DNA of 43,077 nucleotides from an uncultured Muribaculaceae bacterium (GTDB lineage: Bacteria; Bacteroidota; Bacteroidia; Bacteroidales; Muribaculaceae), in the NCBI GenBank assembly GCA_934663645.1, contig CAKUKR010000011.1, positions 1 to 43,077 on the forward strand, read 5' to 3'. Under the pieces are notes generated by a model. It was not told the origin of the DNA. It saw nothing but the letters and a program-made list of their open reading frames with translations, and did no database searches. A program made the translations under genes and the position numbers. This document shows positions 16,001 to 25,166 of this stretch, in pieces (within the stretch, counting starts at the first letter, position 1; every line of letters begins with the position of its first letter).

Positions 16001-16287
16001 CGCACGGCACCCCCTACGTATACAAGACGCTCGGCCTCGGCAAACTGATAGGCGCGCCCGTCCCTGGCACAATGACTGCCGTATGGTGGGAGACGCAGGT
16101 TGACCCAACTCTCCTGTTCGGCATTCCGCAGGTGACGTCGCTCGACATGAACGGTAAGCCGCTGGAGAACCAGCAGCTTAACCCCGACATTGAGGTATAC
16201 AACAAGCCGCTGGAGATGCTCGAAGGCATAGACGCTCAGCTCATCGAAGCGACGCGCGAACTCCTCCGCCAAATCTCTGCGAAGTAA
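13006..16287 (+). CDS. Tricorn-like serine protease (S41 family) with beta-propellers and PDZ domain
   Basis: 1093 residues. There is a signal peptide (about 1-21, ending near GFA), then WD40/TolB-like propeller repeats (about 25-560) with recurrent 'SPDGxxIAF' blades. A Lys/Glu-rich low-complexity stretch covers about 565-608, followed by a second propeller part, a core helical domain, a PDZ domain (about 815-890), and the C-terminal S41 domain. Catalytic residues known in Thermoplasma Tricorn are recognisable: Ser779-His780 in 'LNASHTGA', nucleophile Ser997 with Asp998 in 'SNYSDAHG', and Glu1063 in 'NPDIEV'. Tricorn trims oligopeptides; in Bacteroidales such proteins are exported and probably degrade peptides in the periplasm. 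It stands alone, with its own promoter and terminator. The full catalytic set suggests it is active. Confidence 0.93.
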   Translation: MDIRRLMFSAVIVGSGVAAGFAEDTPLWLRNVAVSPDGTTIAFTYRGDIYTVPFAGGAATRITTSPAYDFSPVWSPDSKRIAFSSDREGTDDVFIVDAKGGVPVRLTTSNAASETPKAFIDDTHILYGTSIMPSQKSAHGQYQSQMYVVADTAGSRPKLYLSMPMVMVDIDRASGKIIYQNRKGYEDVLRKHERSSGTPDVWMYDANGQQFDQLTTFNGSCQNPIWAGGVTSFYYLNDSDGNNNVYLRNIDGTERKLTEFKHHPVRSLSADSSGRLLAFSQDGCIYTMRVAADGSVERAPEKLAVSIVADNYDPDMVKTYASSGASTMAVSPDGSQVAFVIRGDIYVTSTKYKTTRRITDTAGQERRVSFSPDGKQLVYDSERDGLWRIYTASMEPADTLNGFPYASRIIEKMVYESPAKKAAQQPVFSPDGKKIAFLEDRTALKVLDIATGKAITVLDPKFNYSYTDGDIPFEWSPDSKYLLITYIGIGGWNNTDIAMVAADGMSEPVDLTVSGYSDAAPRWAAGGGGITYLSGKYGYRSHGSWGEQYDVLLMMLDAEKWDEFRMTEEEVALSEKDEKAEADKESKDKKDKKGKKNKEDAAKKKGITMDLDNRLYRISRLTPVSGFIGDYCLSPKADKIYYTMRGSDGKFDLMKTDLRKKETTRLLPDVNGGFEMDAKGENLYVISGSGMKVITLGEGTPTVKPIEFEADYTRVPSAERAYIFDHVISQVRDKFYDVNLHGVDWDMYGKEYRKFLPYISNNRDFALLLSELLGELNASHTGARSFPAGATSAHVNGQLGAFFDESYDGDGLKVTEVLKRGPLSTAAANVKPGDIITAIDGMPILKDADYYPMLEGKTGKKTHLSVKHADGKISEITVRPISLGAQNGLLYQRFVEHNRHVVDSISGGKVAYVHVQGMDSYSFRTVYDQLLGLQRNCEAVIVDTRYNGGGWLHNDIAILLSGREYVRFSPRGNYIGSEPFSQWNKPSVMLVNESNYSDAHGTPYVYKTLGLGKLIGAPVPGTMTAVWWETQVDPTLLFGIPQVTSLDMNGKPLENQQLNPDIEVYNKPLEMLEGIDAQLIEATRELLRQISAK

Positions 16288-16312
16288 CAAAACCGACCCA
16301 ATCCCAATACAG

Positions 16313-16344
16313 CCGCTGCGCCTTCATCTGGTGCAGCGGTTTTT
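16313..16344 (+). terminator. Terminator of the Tricorn-like gene
   Basis: A 10-bp stem (16313-16322 with 16330-16339, one G-U pair) has a 7-nt loop, followed by TTTTT (16340-16344). It lies 25 nt after the stop codon. Confidence 0.85.
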
Positions 16345-16633
16345 CATACGTTGCGGTTTGTGACTTTCCTCACGTTGTTGGCTGATGTGTTGTGTCAATA
16401 TCCTGTGGAGTGTTTGGGATTATTAGACATAGCTGACTGTTTGCGCGGTCGAAGAACATTGTGTAATTTTGCATCTGATTGTCAGATGCGGCGGTTTCCC
16501 GTGTGAGAGTCGCTGATATGACATAAAATTCAGAGGCATTTGCTTGGCGCACTTTTCGGCATTCAGCGTCTTGCGACTCTGTTTGCTTGAAAGGCGGCAA
16601 ACAGCAGATGTCCCGTAGCTAAAAGACTAAATC
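16345..16633 (+). other. Intergenic region with promoter and leader of the outer-membrane protein gene
   Basis: After the Tricorn terminator this stretch carries a near-perfect promoter (16440-16471) and an untranslated leader of about 155 nt with only very short open frames (for example 6 codons from 16485). A 76-codon minus-strand frame crosses it but has no family features and is rejected. Nothing else was recognised. Confidence 0.5.
16440..16471 (+). promoter_or_regulatory. Promoter of the outer-membrane barrel gene
   Basis: TTTG (16440-16443) and TAATTTTG (16464-16471) are spaced by 20 nt, an ideal Bacteroidetes promoter. Confidence 0.75.
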
Positions 16634-17365
16634 ATGAAAGGAAAAATTGCAGCAACGGCATTGTTTCTGAGTGCTGGTCTTATGACGGCACAGGCGGATG
16701 ACAACTACATTTTCAACCACCTTGGCGGCGGTATCGGCGTAGGCACTGCCGGCGTTTCCGTTGAGCTTGCCACTCCAATCTCGCATTTCGTGCAGATGCG
16801 TGCCGGCATCTCGTGGATGCCTTCCATCAAGTTCCATTCCGACGTGGACTTCACCTACAACGCGCCTGACGCGGCTGGCATGATGCGTCAGCAGACAGGC
16901 ACGGTTGACCTGTGCGGCGACCTGGGGCGTTTGCAGGGACAGGTGATCTTCAATGTATACCCGATACCGAAAGTGCCGCTGTATGTGGCTGCGGGCGCGT
17001 ATTTCGGCGGCAACAAGCTGCTGAAGATTACCGGTTACAGCCCGGACTTGGCTTCTCCGGACGCTCAGCTCGCTATCGGCGACTACAAGATACCGGCCGA
17101 CGAGAACGGCAACATTTCGGGCGGCTTCAAGGTGAACGACTTCCGTCCGTATGTCGGCATCGGCTGGGGCTGGATGATACCGGGCAAGCTGGTGAATTTC
17201 TCGGCCGAGCTCGGTGTGCAGTTCCAGAGCCGCCCGAAGCTGTACACGGACTACGGCGAGATTGACAAGTCGCTCGTTGAGGACGACAACACGTTCAACA
17301 AGGTGGCAGATGCTTTGCGGGTTTACCCGACGCTGACGTTCCGTATCAATTTCAAGGCGTTCTGA
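16634..17365 (+). CDS. Outer-membrane beta-barrel protein, function unknown
   Basis: 243 residues. There is a signal peptide at 1-21 (basic start, Ala/Leu core, cut after 'TAQA'). The mature part shows alternating polar/apolar strands and Gly-rich turns typical of an eight- to ten-stranded barrel: 'GGGIGVGTAGVSVELATP', 'VQMRAGISWMPSI', 'QVIFNVYPIPKVPLYVAAGA', 'RPYVGIGWGWMIP', and a final strand 'LRVYPTLTFRINFKAF' ending in Phe, the usual C-terminal signal for outer-membrane insertion by BAM. No catalytic motif or ligand site can be seen. It has its own promoter and long leader. No operon partner is evident; the next gene, uvrA, begins 176 nt later. Confidence 0.8.
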   Translation: MKGKIAATALFLSAGLMTAQADDNYIFNHLGGGIGVGTAGVSVELATPISHFVQMRAGISWMPSIKFHSDVDFTYNAPDAAGMMRQQTGTVDLCGDLGRLQGQVIFNVYPIPKVPLYVAAGAYFGGNKLLKITGYSPDLASPDAQLAIGDYKIPADENGNISGGFKVNDFRPYVGIGWGWMIPGKLVNFSAELGVQFQSRPKLYTDYGEIDKSLVEDDNTFNKVADALRVYPTLTFRINFKAF

Positions 17366-17541
17366 CGCCAGAAATAGTAACAGTAATAACAGATAAGTGC
17401 TGATGCCGTATTGAGCCGAAAGGCGTGTCCCCGGTTGTTGTCGGGTATAATATCGGGTGTCGGGGTTGCGTTATATATTGAAGTGCGGACGTGTGCGGCT
17501 GGGCTGCGTGCTGTCTGCCGTCATGTTTTGCTAATACGTAT

Positions 17542-20352
17542 ATGGGTCAGAAATACATTTCCATTAGGGGGGCGCGTGTCAACAACCTGAAGAGCATTGA
17601 CGTGGACATTCCACTCAACCGGTTTACAGTGGTGACGGGGGTGAGCGGCTCGGGCAAGTCGTCGCTTGCCTTTGACACTTTATACGCGGAGGGTCAGCGG
17701 CGTTACGTCGAGAGTCTGTCAGCATACGCACGGCAGTTTCTCGGGCGAATGTCAAAACCGGAGTGTGACTATATCAAGGGTTTGCCGCCGGCAATAGCCA
17801 TCGAGCAGAAGGTGAACACGCGCAATCCGCGCAGTACCGTCGGCACGGCGACTGAGATATATGACTACATGCGTATGCTGTTCGCACGTGTCGGCAGGAC
17901 AATTTCGCCTGTTTCGGGAGAAGTGGTACGCAAAAACGACATCCCTGACATTGTAGACGCGGTGATGTCTTATCCCGAGGGGACACGCATAGCGGTATTG
18001 GCAAACATATACCTGCCGGAAGGGCGATCCTTTGACCAGCAACTCGACATTTATCTGAAAGAGGGTTATTCGCGGCTGGAGCAGAACGGAGAGTTCATCG
18101 ACATTGCCGACCTCATTGCCGAGAACCGCGCCGCGAGCGCGGAGTACTACCGGTTGCTCATCGACCGCCTCTCCGTGGGCGGCGGCGATGACGAGCGGGC
18201 GCGGCTGGCGGACTCGATAGAGACAGCATACTTCGAAGGCAACAGCGAGTGCGTGATTTGCGTATGGACGGCTGACGGCGTGAAGACCCACACATTCTCC
18301 AATTCGTTCAGTGCGGACGGCATGACATTTCGCGAGCCTGATGACCTGATGTTCAATTTCAACAACCCCTACGGCGCGTGCGAGGCGTGCGAGGGGTTCG
18401 GCAAGGTGATGGGTATAAGCGAAGACCTAGTAATCCCAGACAAGACGCTGTCGGTGTATGAGGATGCCGTGATGTGTTTCCGTGGCGAGAAAATGGGGGA
18501 GTGGAAGCAGCATCTGGTGCATATTGCCCCAAAATACAAATTCCCGATACACACGCCGTATATCGACCTGACCGAGGAGCAGCGTAAGTTCCTGTGGCAT
18601 GGCGGCGGCGAATGGGAAGGCATTGACGGTTTTTTCCGCTGGGTGGACGCGAATGCCTACAAGATACAGTACCGCGTGCTCAAAGCCCGCTACATGGGCA
18701 AGACCATTTGCCCGGAGTGTCGCGGCAGCCGGCTGCGCCCTGACGTGGAATATGTCAAGGTAGGCGGCAAGTCAATTACAGAGCTGTCGCGTATGCCGCT
18801 GAGCCGGCTGCGCGAGTTTTTCGACAATCTGGAACTGGAGGGCAACGACAAGGCGGTAGCAGCGCGGCTGATGACAGAAATCAGTTCGCGGCTCCGGTTT
18901 ATGGCAGATGTAGGGCTTGGCTACCTAACACTGGAGCGTCCGTGCGCTACGCTGTCGGGCGGCGAAAGCCAGCGCATCAACCTTGCGACATCATTGGGGT
19001 CATCGCTTGTCGGGTCTCTGTACATACTTGACGAGCCGAGCATTGGGCTTCACCCTCGCGACACGGAACGGCTTATCGCCGTATTGCGCGGACTGCAGCG
19101 CATCGGCAACACGGTTGTTGTGGTAGAGCATGACGAGGAAATCATGCGTGCCGCCGACTATATAATCGACATCGGTCGAGACGCTGGCTCGTTGGGCGGC
19201 AAAGTGGTTTACAGCGGCGACGTGGCTGGCATTGAGCAGTCTCCGCTGCCCGAGGGGAAGTCATACACAGTGGACTACCTGCGCGGCAACCTGTCGATAC
19301 CTGTGCCGCAGCACCGCCGTCCGTGGAAGAAGTACATTGAGGTCAAGGGGGCGTGTGCCAACAACCTGAAAAACATTGATGTCCGTTTCCCTCTGGGCAT
19401 CATGACCGTGGTGACAGGGGTGAGCGGCTCGGGCAAGTCCACGCTCGTGCGCGACATACTGTATGAGGCGTTGCTGCGGCAAATCGGCGAGCCTGGGGAT
19501 ATGCCCGGGTCACATCGCGGCTTGGCCGGCAACATCAATGGCATAACCGCCGTCGAGTTTGTGGACCAGAACCCGATAGGCACATCGTCGCGCAGCAATG
19601 CTGCGACTTACCTGAAAGCATTCGACGAGATACGCCGGCTGTATGCTGAGCAGCAGGCTTCTGTCCAGATGGGGTTCACCGCGGCTCATTTTTCATTCAA
19701 TGCAGACGGGGGACGGTGCGAAGCATGCAAGGGGGACGGCGTGGTCAGCATACCGATGCAGTTCATGGCGGACATCGTGATACCCTGCGAGGAGTGCCAC
19801 GGCAAGCGGTACAAGAAGGAAGTGCTCGATGTGAAATACCGAGGCAAGAGCATCTATGACGTGCTCGAAATGACGGTGTCGGAAGCAACGGCGTTCTTCG
19901 GCGAGGGTAAATCAGCCACAGAGCAGCGCATCGTCAAGCGGCTGCAGCCGCTGATGGATGTTGGTCTCGGCTACATAAAGCTGGGACAGTCGTCGTCAAC
20001 GCTTTCAGGCGGCGAGAACCAGCGTGTAAAACTGGCCTATTTCCTTAGCCGCGAGAGTCAGCAACCGTCGATGTTCATATTTGATGAGCCGACAACCGGA
20101 CTGCATTTCAATGACATATCAACATTGCTGACCTCGTTGCGCCACCTCATAGACAGGGGGCATACAGTGATAATAATCGAGCATAATATGGAGATGATCA
20201 AAAGTGCAGACTATATCATCGATATGGGACCTGAAGGGGGCGAGTGCGGAGGCAGTGTAGTGGTCGCCGGCACTCCCGAGCAGGTGGCAGCGTCGCCGCA
20301 GTCGCATACCGGACGATACCTGAAACAAGCATTTGAGGAGAAAGTGTTATGA
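17542..20352 (+). CDS. uvrA: Excinuclease ABC subunit A
   Basis: 936 residues from the ATG at 17542; an earlier in-frame ATG at 17491 adds 17 unconserved residues. UvrA scans DNA for bulky lesions in nucleotide excision repair and loads UvrB. Two ABC ATPase units are complete: Walker A 'GVSGSGKSS' (about 33-41) and 'GVSGSGKST'; signature motifs '[12 protein letters not shown]' and '[12 protein letters not shown]'; Walker B '[15 protein letters not shown]' and '[15 protein letters not shown]'. Zinc-module cysteine pairs are present as CEAC...CPEC in the first half and CEAC...CEEC in the second. Length and motif order fit UvrA class I. The last four bases overlap the start of a small lipoprotein gene, so the two are probably co-transcribed. 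No clear promoter box was found in the upstream gap. Confidence 0.97.
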   Translation: MGQKYISIRGARVNNLKSIDVDIPLNRFTVVTGVSGSGKSSLAFDTLYAEGQRRYVESLSAYARQFLGRMSKPECDYIKGLPPAIAIEQKVNTRNPRSTVGTATEIYDYMRMLFARVGRTISPVSGEVVRKNDIPDIVDAVMSYPEGTRIAVLANIYLPEGRSFDQQLDIYLKEGYSRLEQNGEFIDIADLIAENRAASAEYYRLLIDRLSVGGGDDERARLADSIETAYFEGNSECVICVWTADGVKTHTFSNSFSADGMTFREPDDLMFNFNNPYGACEACEGFGKVMGISEDLVIPDKTLSVYEDAVMCFRGEKMGEWKQHLVHIAPKYKFPIHTPYIDLTEEQRKFLWHGGGEWEGIDGFFRWVDANAYKIQYRVLKARYMGKTICPECRGSRLRPDVEYVKVGGKSITELSRMPLSRLREFFDNLELEGNDKAVAARLMTEISSRLRFMADVGLGYLTLERPCATLSGGESQRINLATSLGSSLVGSLYILDEPSIGLHPRDTERLIAVLRGLQRIGNTVVVVEHDEEIMRAADYIIDIGRDAGSLGGKVVYSGDVAGIEQSPLPEGKSYTVDYLRGNLSIPVPQHRRPWKKYIEVKGACANNLKNIDVRFPLGIMTVVTGVSGSGKSTLVRDILYEALLRQIGEPGDMPGSHRGLAGNINGITAVEFVDQNPIGTSSRSNAATYLKAFDEIRRLYAEQQASVQMGFTAAHFSFNADGGRCEACKGDGVVSIPMQFMADIVIPCEECHGKRYKKEVLDVKYRGKSIYDVLEMTVSEATAFFGEGKSATEQRIVKRLQPLMDVGLGYIKLGQSSSTLSGGENQRVKLAYFLSRESQQPSMFIFDEPTTGLHFNDISTLLTSLRHLIDRGHTVIIIEHNMEMIKSADYIIDMGPEGGECGGSVVVAGTPEQVAASPQSHTGRYLKQAFEEKVL

Positions 20353-20741
20353 GAGTGTTTTCCGTTATACTGACGGCTGCGATTATGCTGGCAGCAGGCT
20401 GCGCCAAGCCGTCGCAAGGCAGTGACAACAGGCTTCGTGATGACCTGTACAGGCAGGTTTGCACCTTGACCAAGGCATACACCGATTCAATGCATTCAGC
20501 GACCGACTCATCAGCGGTGTGGGGATTGATGGAACGCTACGTCCTACGCCTGTCGGACGTCAACATGAAGTTTCCGCCTGCCACTGACATGAAGCTTGAC
20601 GAGGGCCAGAACGACACTATCTATATGCTCACTCAGGGGCTTTTAGCGGCTCGCAACAAGGCGTTGATGTCGCGAGACACTGTTGCAGCCGACACCTTAT
20701 CAGCCACAGAGACAGCAGAACAACATCTGCCGTCGGAGTGA
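20349..20741 (+). CDS. Small hypothetical lipoprotein overlapping uvrA
   Basis: 130 residues. A lipoprotein signal peptide ends Leu-Ala-Ala-Gly-Cys (Cys18). The rest is predicted mostly helical and charged, with 'DDLYRQVCTLTKAYTDSM' and 'LTQGLLAARNKAL', and a Thr/Ala/Glu-rich tail. No known domain was recognised. Its ATG overlaps the uvrA stop by four bases (ATGA), which implies translational coupling. The pairing with a DNA-repair gene is probably a matter of operon history, not shared function. Confidence 0.75.
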   Translation: MRVFSVILTAAIMLAAGCAKPSQGSDNRLRDDLYRQVCTLTKAYTDSMHSATDSSAVWGLMERYVLRLSDVNMKFPPATDMKLDEGQNDTIYMLTQGLLAARNKALMSRDTVAADTLSATETAEQHLPSE

Positions 20742-20753
20742 CTTCGACATTCT

Positions 20754-20789
20754 CAAGAGCCGAAACTCTTGTATGCCTAATGTTTTTTT
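20754..20789 (+). terminator. Weak terminator candidate after the uvrA-linked lipoprotein
   Basis: CAAGAG (20754-20759) and CTCTTG (20766-20771) can form a 6-bp stem with a 6-nt loop, but the run of seven or eight T lies 10 nt further on, and the hairpin overlaps the carA -33 box. Confidence 0.3.
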
Positions 20790-20799
20790 AGTAATTTTG
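20768..20799 (+). promoter_or_regulatory. Promoter of the carA-carB-tsaD-cinA cluster
   Basis: CTTG (20768-20771), a 20-nt spacer and a perfect TAATTTTG (20792-20799) precede carA. Transcription would start near 20806, leaving a leader of about 17 nt before the ATG at 20823, so there is no room for an attenuator. Confidence 0.7.
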
Positions 20800-20822
20800 C
20801 ACGTACAACAGAACAACCTATC

Positions 20823-21899
20823 ATGCAAAAGCACCGCAAAGCGTTCCTTACCCTACAGAGTGGCGATGTATTCGAAGGCTTCTCCTTCGGCTACGAGAAA
20901 CCGTGCGCCGGGGAGGTGGTGTTCAACACCGCAATGACCGGCTATCCCGAAAGCCTAACCGACCCGTCCTACGAGGGTCAGATACTCGTCACCACCTATC
21001 CGATACTCGGCAACTACGGCGTACCCTCGCGCGAAGTGAGCGGCGCCGACAAGGTGATAGAATATTTCGAGTCATCGCGCATCCACTGCGAGGCCATAAT
21101 CTGCCAGGACTATTCCTCTGCGCCGTCACACTGGCTGTCACAGCGTCCGTTGAGCGACTGGCTCATCGAGGAGAAAATCCCTGGGCTGTTCGGCATCGAC
21201 ACGCGCCACCTGACAAAGCTGCTGCGCGAGAACGGCAGCATGCTCGGCAAAATCACATTCCCTGACGGGCCTGACATCGACTGGCATGACCCGAACAGCG
21301 AGAACCTGATAGCCAAGGTGTCAACACGGCAGGTACAGACATTCGGCAAGGGCGACAAGCATGTGGTGCTGGTGGATTGCGGCACTAAGCTGAACATAAT
21401 CCGCTGCCTCACACGCCGAGGTGTGCGTGTCACGCTTGTACCATGGGACTATGACTTCAACACGCTCGACTATGACGGCCTGTTTATAAGCAACGGTCCC
21501 GGTTCGCCGGAATTTGCCACTGTCACTGTTGACAACCTGCGCCGCGCCATGCAGGAAGACAAGCCGATATGCGGCATCTGCATGGGCAACCAGCTGCTCA
21601 GCCTTGCCGCCGGCGCAAAGATATACAAGCTGAAATACGGTCACCGCAGCCATAACCAGCCAGTGCGCATGACAGGAACTAACAAGTGCTTCATCACATC
21701 GCAGAACCACGGTTTCGCTGTTGACAACGATACTATACCGGAGTGTTGGGAGCCGCTGTTCATCAACATGAATGACGGTTCAAACGAGGGAATACGCCAC
21801 AAGACCAAGCCGTTCTTCTCGGCGCAGTTCCACCCGGAAGCTTCTTCAGGTCCGAAAGACACGGAGTTCATTTTCGACGATTTCATTAACCTCCTCTGA
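20823..21899 (+). CDS. carA: Carbamoyl-phosphate synthase small (glutaminase) subunit
   Basis: 358 residues. The N-terminal CPSase small-chain domain (about 5-150) includes 'GEVVFNTAMTGYPESLTDPSYEGQI'. The C-terminal class I glutamine amidotransferase domain (about 175-355) has nucleophile Cys253 in 'GICMGNQLL' and the His/Glu pair in 'QFHPEASSGP'. It hydrolyses glutamine and channels ammonia to CarB for carbamoyl phosphate, feeding pyrimidine and arginine synthesis. carB begins 11 nt after its stop. Confidence 0.97.
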   Translation: MQKHRKAFLTLQSGDVFEGFSFGYEKPCAGEVVFNTAMTGYPESLTDPSYEGQILVTTYPILGNYGVPSREVSGADKVIEYFESSRIHCEAIICQDYSSAPSHWLSQRPLSDWLIEEKIPGLFGIDTRHLTKLLRENGSMLGKITFPDGPDIDWHDPNSENLIAKVSTRQVQTFGKGDKHVVLVDCGTKLNIIRCLTRRGVRVTLVPWDYDFNTLDYDGLFISNGPGSPEFATVTVDNLRRAMQEDKPICGICMGNQLLSLAAGAKIYKLKYGHRSHNQPVRMTGTNKCFITSQNHGFAVDNDTIPECWEPLFINMNDGSNEGIRHKTKPFFSAQFHPEASSGPKDTEFIFDDFINLL

Positions 21900-21910
21900 C
21901 ACACAGCATC

Positions 21911-24900
21911 ATGGCAAACGACACAAAGAAAATCAAGAAAGCCTTGCTCTTGGGTTCAGGGGCATTGAAAATCGGTGAGGCCGGCGAGTTTGACTACAGC
22001 GGCTCGCAGGCGCTAAAAGCCCTCAAGGAAGAGGGAATCGAAACCATACTCATCAACCCGAATATCGCCACTGTCCAGACTTCGGAGGGGTTTGCGGACA
22101 GGATATACTTCCTGCCCGTGACACCGTATTTCGTGCGGAAGGTCATAGAGAAGGAACGCCCCGACGGAATACTGCTCGCCTTTGGTGGACAGACCGCGCT
22201 CAACTGCGGAGTGGCTCTCTACAATGAGGGAGTGTTTGACGAGTTCGGCATCACCGTGCTCGGCACGCCTGTAGATGCAATAATTGCCACTGAAGACCGC
22301 GAGATGTTTGTGCGCCGCCTCGACGAGATTGATGTCAAGACCATCAAGAGCGAAGCGGTGACAACTGTGGAGGATGCGGTTGCAGCGGCAGAGGAGTTGG
22401 GGTATCCTATTATCGTCCGCGCTGCATACGCGCTAGGCGGACTGGGCAGCGGCTTCTGCGACACCCGCGAGCAACTCGTTGCTCTGGCTGAAAAAGCGCT
22501 ATCATTTTCGCCGCAGGTGCTTATAGAGAAGTCGCTGAAAGGCTGGAAGGAAGTCGAATATGAGGTGATGCGTGACCGATATGACAACTGCATCACCGTC
22601 TGCAATATGGAGAACTTCGACCCTCTGGGCATACATACAGGCGAGAGCATTGTTGTTGCGCCGTCACAGACATTGAGCAACGAGGATTACCACGCGCTGC
22701 GCAAACTCGCCATCAAAATCATACGACACATAGGCATCGTAGGCGAGTGCAATGTTCAGTATGCCTACGACCCGCAGTCGATGGACTACCGTGTCATCGA
22801 GGTCAACGCCCGCTTGTCGCGCAGTTCGGCTCTCGCCTCAAAAGCGACAGGCTATCCGCTCGCCTTTGTGGCAGCAAAACTGGGACTGGGCTACGGTCTG
22901 TTTGAACTGAAAAACTCTGTCACCAAGTGCACGTCGGCCTTCTTTGAGCCAGCGTTGGACTACATAGTCTGCAAGATACCGCGCTGGGATCTCGGCAAAT
23001 TCCACAATGTGGCCCGCGAAATCGGCTCGTCTATGAAATCTGTCGGCGAGGTCATGGCGATAGGCCGCACCTTCGAGGAGGTAATACAGAAGGGTCTGCG
23101 CATGATAGGGCAGGGGATGCACGGTTTTGTGGAGAACAAGCAGCTCGACGTTGCGGACATAGACAAAGCTCTTGCTGAGCCGACTGACAAGCGCATATTC
23201 GTCATAGCGCAGGCTCTGCATCGTGGCTATTCTGTTGAACGCATACATGAACTGACCAAAATCGACCTCTGGTTCTTGCAGAAGTTGAACAATATTGTCA
23301 CCACATCACGCGAACTCGACAAGTATGACAGTCTCGAGTCATTGCCAGAAGACTTGTTGCGTCTTGCCAAACAGCAGGGCTTCAGCGACTTCCAGATAGG
23401 CCGCGCCATATACGGCGACCGTATGCACAAGGAGAGCGAGCCGCTTAGCAACAGCGTCCGCGCCTACCGCATCGCCAAGGGGATACGCCCGTTTGTCAAG
23501 CAGATAGACACGCTGGCCGCCGAATACCCGGCGCAGACCAACTACCTGTACCTGACGTACAACGGCGACTGCGATGATGTGCAGTATCTGCATGACCACC
23601 GCTCGGTTGTTGTCCTCGGTTCGGGCGCGTACCGCATCGGCAGTTCCGTAGAGTTCGACTGGTGCGGCGTAAACGCGCTGCTGACAGTAGCCAAGGAAGG
23701 CTGGCGGCCGGTGATGATAAACTACAACCCGGAAACAGTCTCTACTGATTATGATATGTGTGATCGCCTGTATTTTGACGAACTCACGTACGAGCGTGTT
23801 ATGGACATTCTGGAGCTGGAGGCGCCCCACGGCGTGATACTCTCGACTGGCGGACAAATACCGAACAACCTCGCGATGCGCCTCGATGCCAGCGGAGTGA
23901 ACATACTCGGCACACAGGCTCGTGACATTGACAATGCCGAGGACCGCAACAAGTTCTCGCAGCTGTGTGACAGCATCGGCGTTGACCAGCCGCGTTGGAG
24001 CGAATTGACATCAATGGATGCCATCGACCGGTTTGTCGATGAAGTCGGCTACCCCATACTTGTGCGTCCGAGCTACGTTCTCTCTGGCGCAGCGATGAAC
24101 GTGTGCAGCAACGAGCAGGAGCTGACACGCTTCCTCAAGCTCGCTGCCGACGTTTCCAAGCAGCACCCGGTTGTAGTGACCGAGTTCATTCAGGAGGCCA
24201 AGGAGATAGAGATGGATGCAGTGGCCCAGGACGGCCAAATCAAGCTGTATGCCATAAGCGAGCATATCGAGTTTGCGGGTGTCCACTCCGGAGACGCGAC
24301 TATACAGTTCCCGGCGCAGAAAATGTATGTTGAGACAATGCGCCGCATCAAGAAGATTTCAGGACGCATTGCAAAGGCTCTGCACATCTCCGGCCCGTTC
24401 AACATACAGTTCCTTGCCAAAAACAATGACATCAAGGTGATAGAGTGCAACCTGCGTGCATCGCGGTCATTCCCCTTCGTATCGAAGGTCTCGAAGCAGA
24501 ACTTCATCGATGCGGCAACTCGCGTCATGCTCGGCCTCGAGGTGGAGAAGGCCGTCGGCACGGCTTTCGACCTTGACTATGTCGGCATCAAGGCTTCGCA
24601 GTTCTCATTCTCGCGGTTGCAGGGCGCAGACCCGGTGCTTGGCGTGGATATGTCCTCTACTGGTGAGGTTGGGTGTATGGGCGACGACACCTCGGAGGCG
24701 ATACTCAAATCGATGCTATCTGTGGGCTATACCATACCGCGCCATGGCGTGCTGATGTCATCAGGCTCTGCACGGCAGAAGGTTTCGCTGCTCGACTCTG
24801 CCCGACTGCTGCACCGCAAGGGGTACACCATTTACGCAACAGAGGGGACGCAGCGTTTCCTTAACGACAACGGCGTGCCGGCACTGCGAGCTTACTGGCC

Positions 24901-25141
24901 GTCCGAAGAGCAGAAGCCGCAAATCATAGAGATGCTGCACAACCGCCAAATCGATTTGGTAGTAAACATCCCCAAGGATTTGACTCCCAAAGAATTGAGT
25001 AATGGCTACACAGTGCGCCGTGCGGCAGTTGACCTCAACATTCCGCTGATAACGAATGCTCGCCTTGCCTCGGCATTCATAACCGCGTTCTGCACGCTCT
25101 CCCTTGATGACATCAAAATCAAGTCGTGGGACGAGTATTGA
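21911..25141 (+). CDS. carB: Carbamoyl-phosphate synthase large subunit
   Basis: 1076 residues, the normal full length. Two ATP-grasp halves are visible: the first with 'LLLGSGALKIGEAGEFDYSG' near the start and 'YPIIVRAAYALGGLGSGF', the second with 'VVLGSGAYRIGSSVEFDWCG' and 'YPILVRPSYVLSGAAMNV'. The C-terminal region (about 935-1076) is the MGS-like allosteric domain with 'GYTIYATEGTQRFL'. The enzyme uses two ATP to make carbamoyl phosphate from bicarbonate and the ammonia released by CarA. The gene is followed after 25 nt by tsaD on the same strand. Confidence 0.98.
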   Translation: MANDTKKIKKALLLGSGALKIGEAGEFDYSGSQALKALKEEGIETILINPNIATVQTSEGFADRIYFLPVTPYFVRKVIEKERPDGILLAFGGQTALNCGVALYNEGVFDEFGITVLGTPVDAIIATEDREMFVRRLDEIDVKTIKSEAVTTVEDAVAAAEELGYPIIVRAAYALGGLGSGFCDTREQLVALAEKALSFSPQVLIEKSLKGWKEVEYEVMRDRYDNCITVCNMENFDPLGIHTGESIVVAPSQTLSNEDYHALRKLAIKIIRHIGIVGECNVQYAYDPQSMDYRVIEVNARLSRSSALASKATGYPLAFVAAKLGLGYGLFELKNSVTKCTSAFFEPALDYIVCKIPRWDLGKFHNVAREIGSSMKSVGEVMAIGRTFEEVIQKGLRMIGQGMHGFVENKQLDVADIDKALAEPTDKRIFVIAQALHRGYSVERIHELTKIDLWFLQKLNNIVTTSRELDKYDSLESLPEDLLRLAKQQGFSDFQIGRAIYGDRMHKESEPLSNSVRAYRIAKGIRPFVKQIDTLAAEYPAQTNYLYLTYNGDCDDVQYLHDHRSVVVLGSGAYRIGSSVEFDWCGVNALLTVAKEGWRPVMINYNPETVSTDYDMCDRLYFDELTYERVMDILELEAPHGVILSTGGQIPNNLAMRLDASGVNILGTQARDIDNAEDRNKFSQLCDSIGVDQPRWSELTSMDAIDRFVDEVGYPILVRPSYVLSGAAMNVCSNEQELTRFLKLAADVSKQHPVVVTEFIQEAKEIEMDAVAQDGQIKLYAISEHIEFAGVHSGDATIQFPAQKMYVETMRRIKKISGRIAKALHISGPFNIQFLAKNNDIKVIECNLRASRSFPFVSKVSKQNFIDAATRVMLGLEVEKAVGTAFDLDYVGIKASQFSFSRLQGADPVLGVDMSSTGEVGCMGDDTSEAILKSMLSVGYTIPRHGVLMSSGSARQKVSLLDSARLLHRKGYTIYATEGTQRFLNDNGVPALRAYWPSEEQKPQIIEMLHNRQIDLVVNIPKDLTPKELSNGYTVRRAAVDLNIPLITNARLASAFITAFCTLSLDDIKIKSWDEY

Positions 25142-25166
25142 GCGGCGTTCATAATAGTGTATTGAA

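Noticed and set aside
16370..16600. 76-codon minus-strand open frame
   Set aside because: It lies across a strong plus-strand promoter, has no family features or promoter, and composition is not gene-like.
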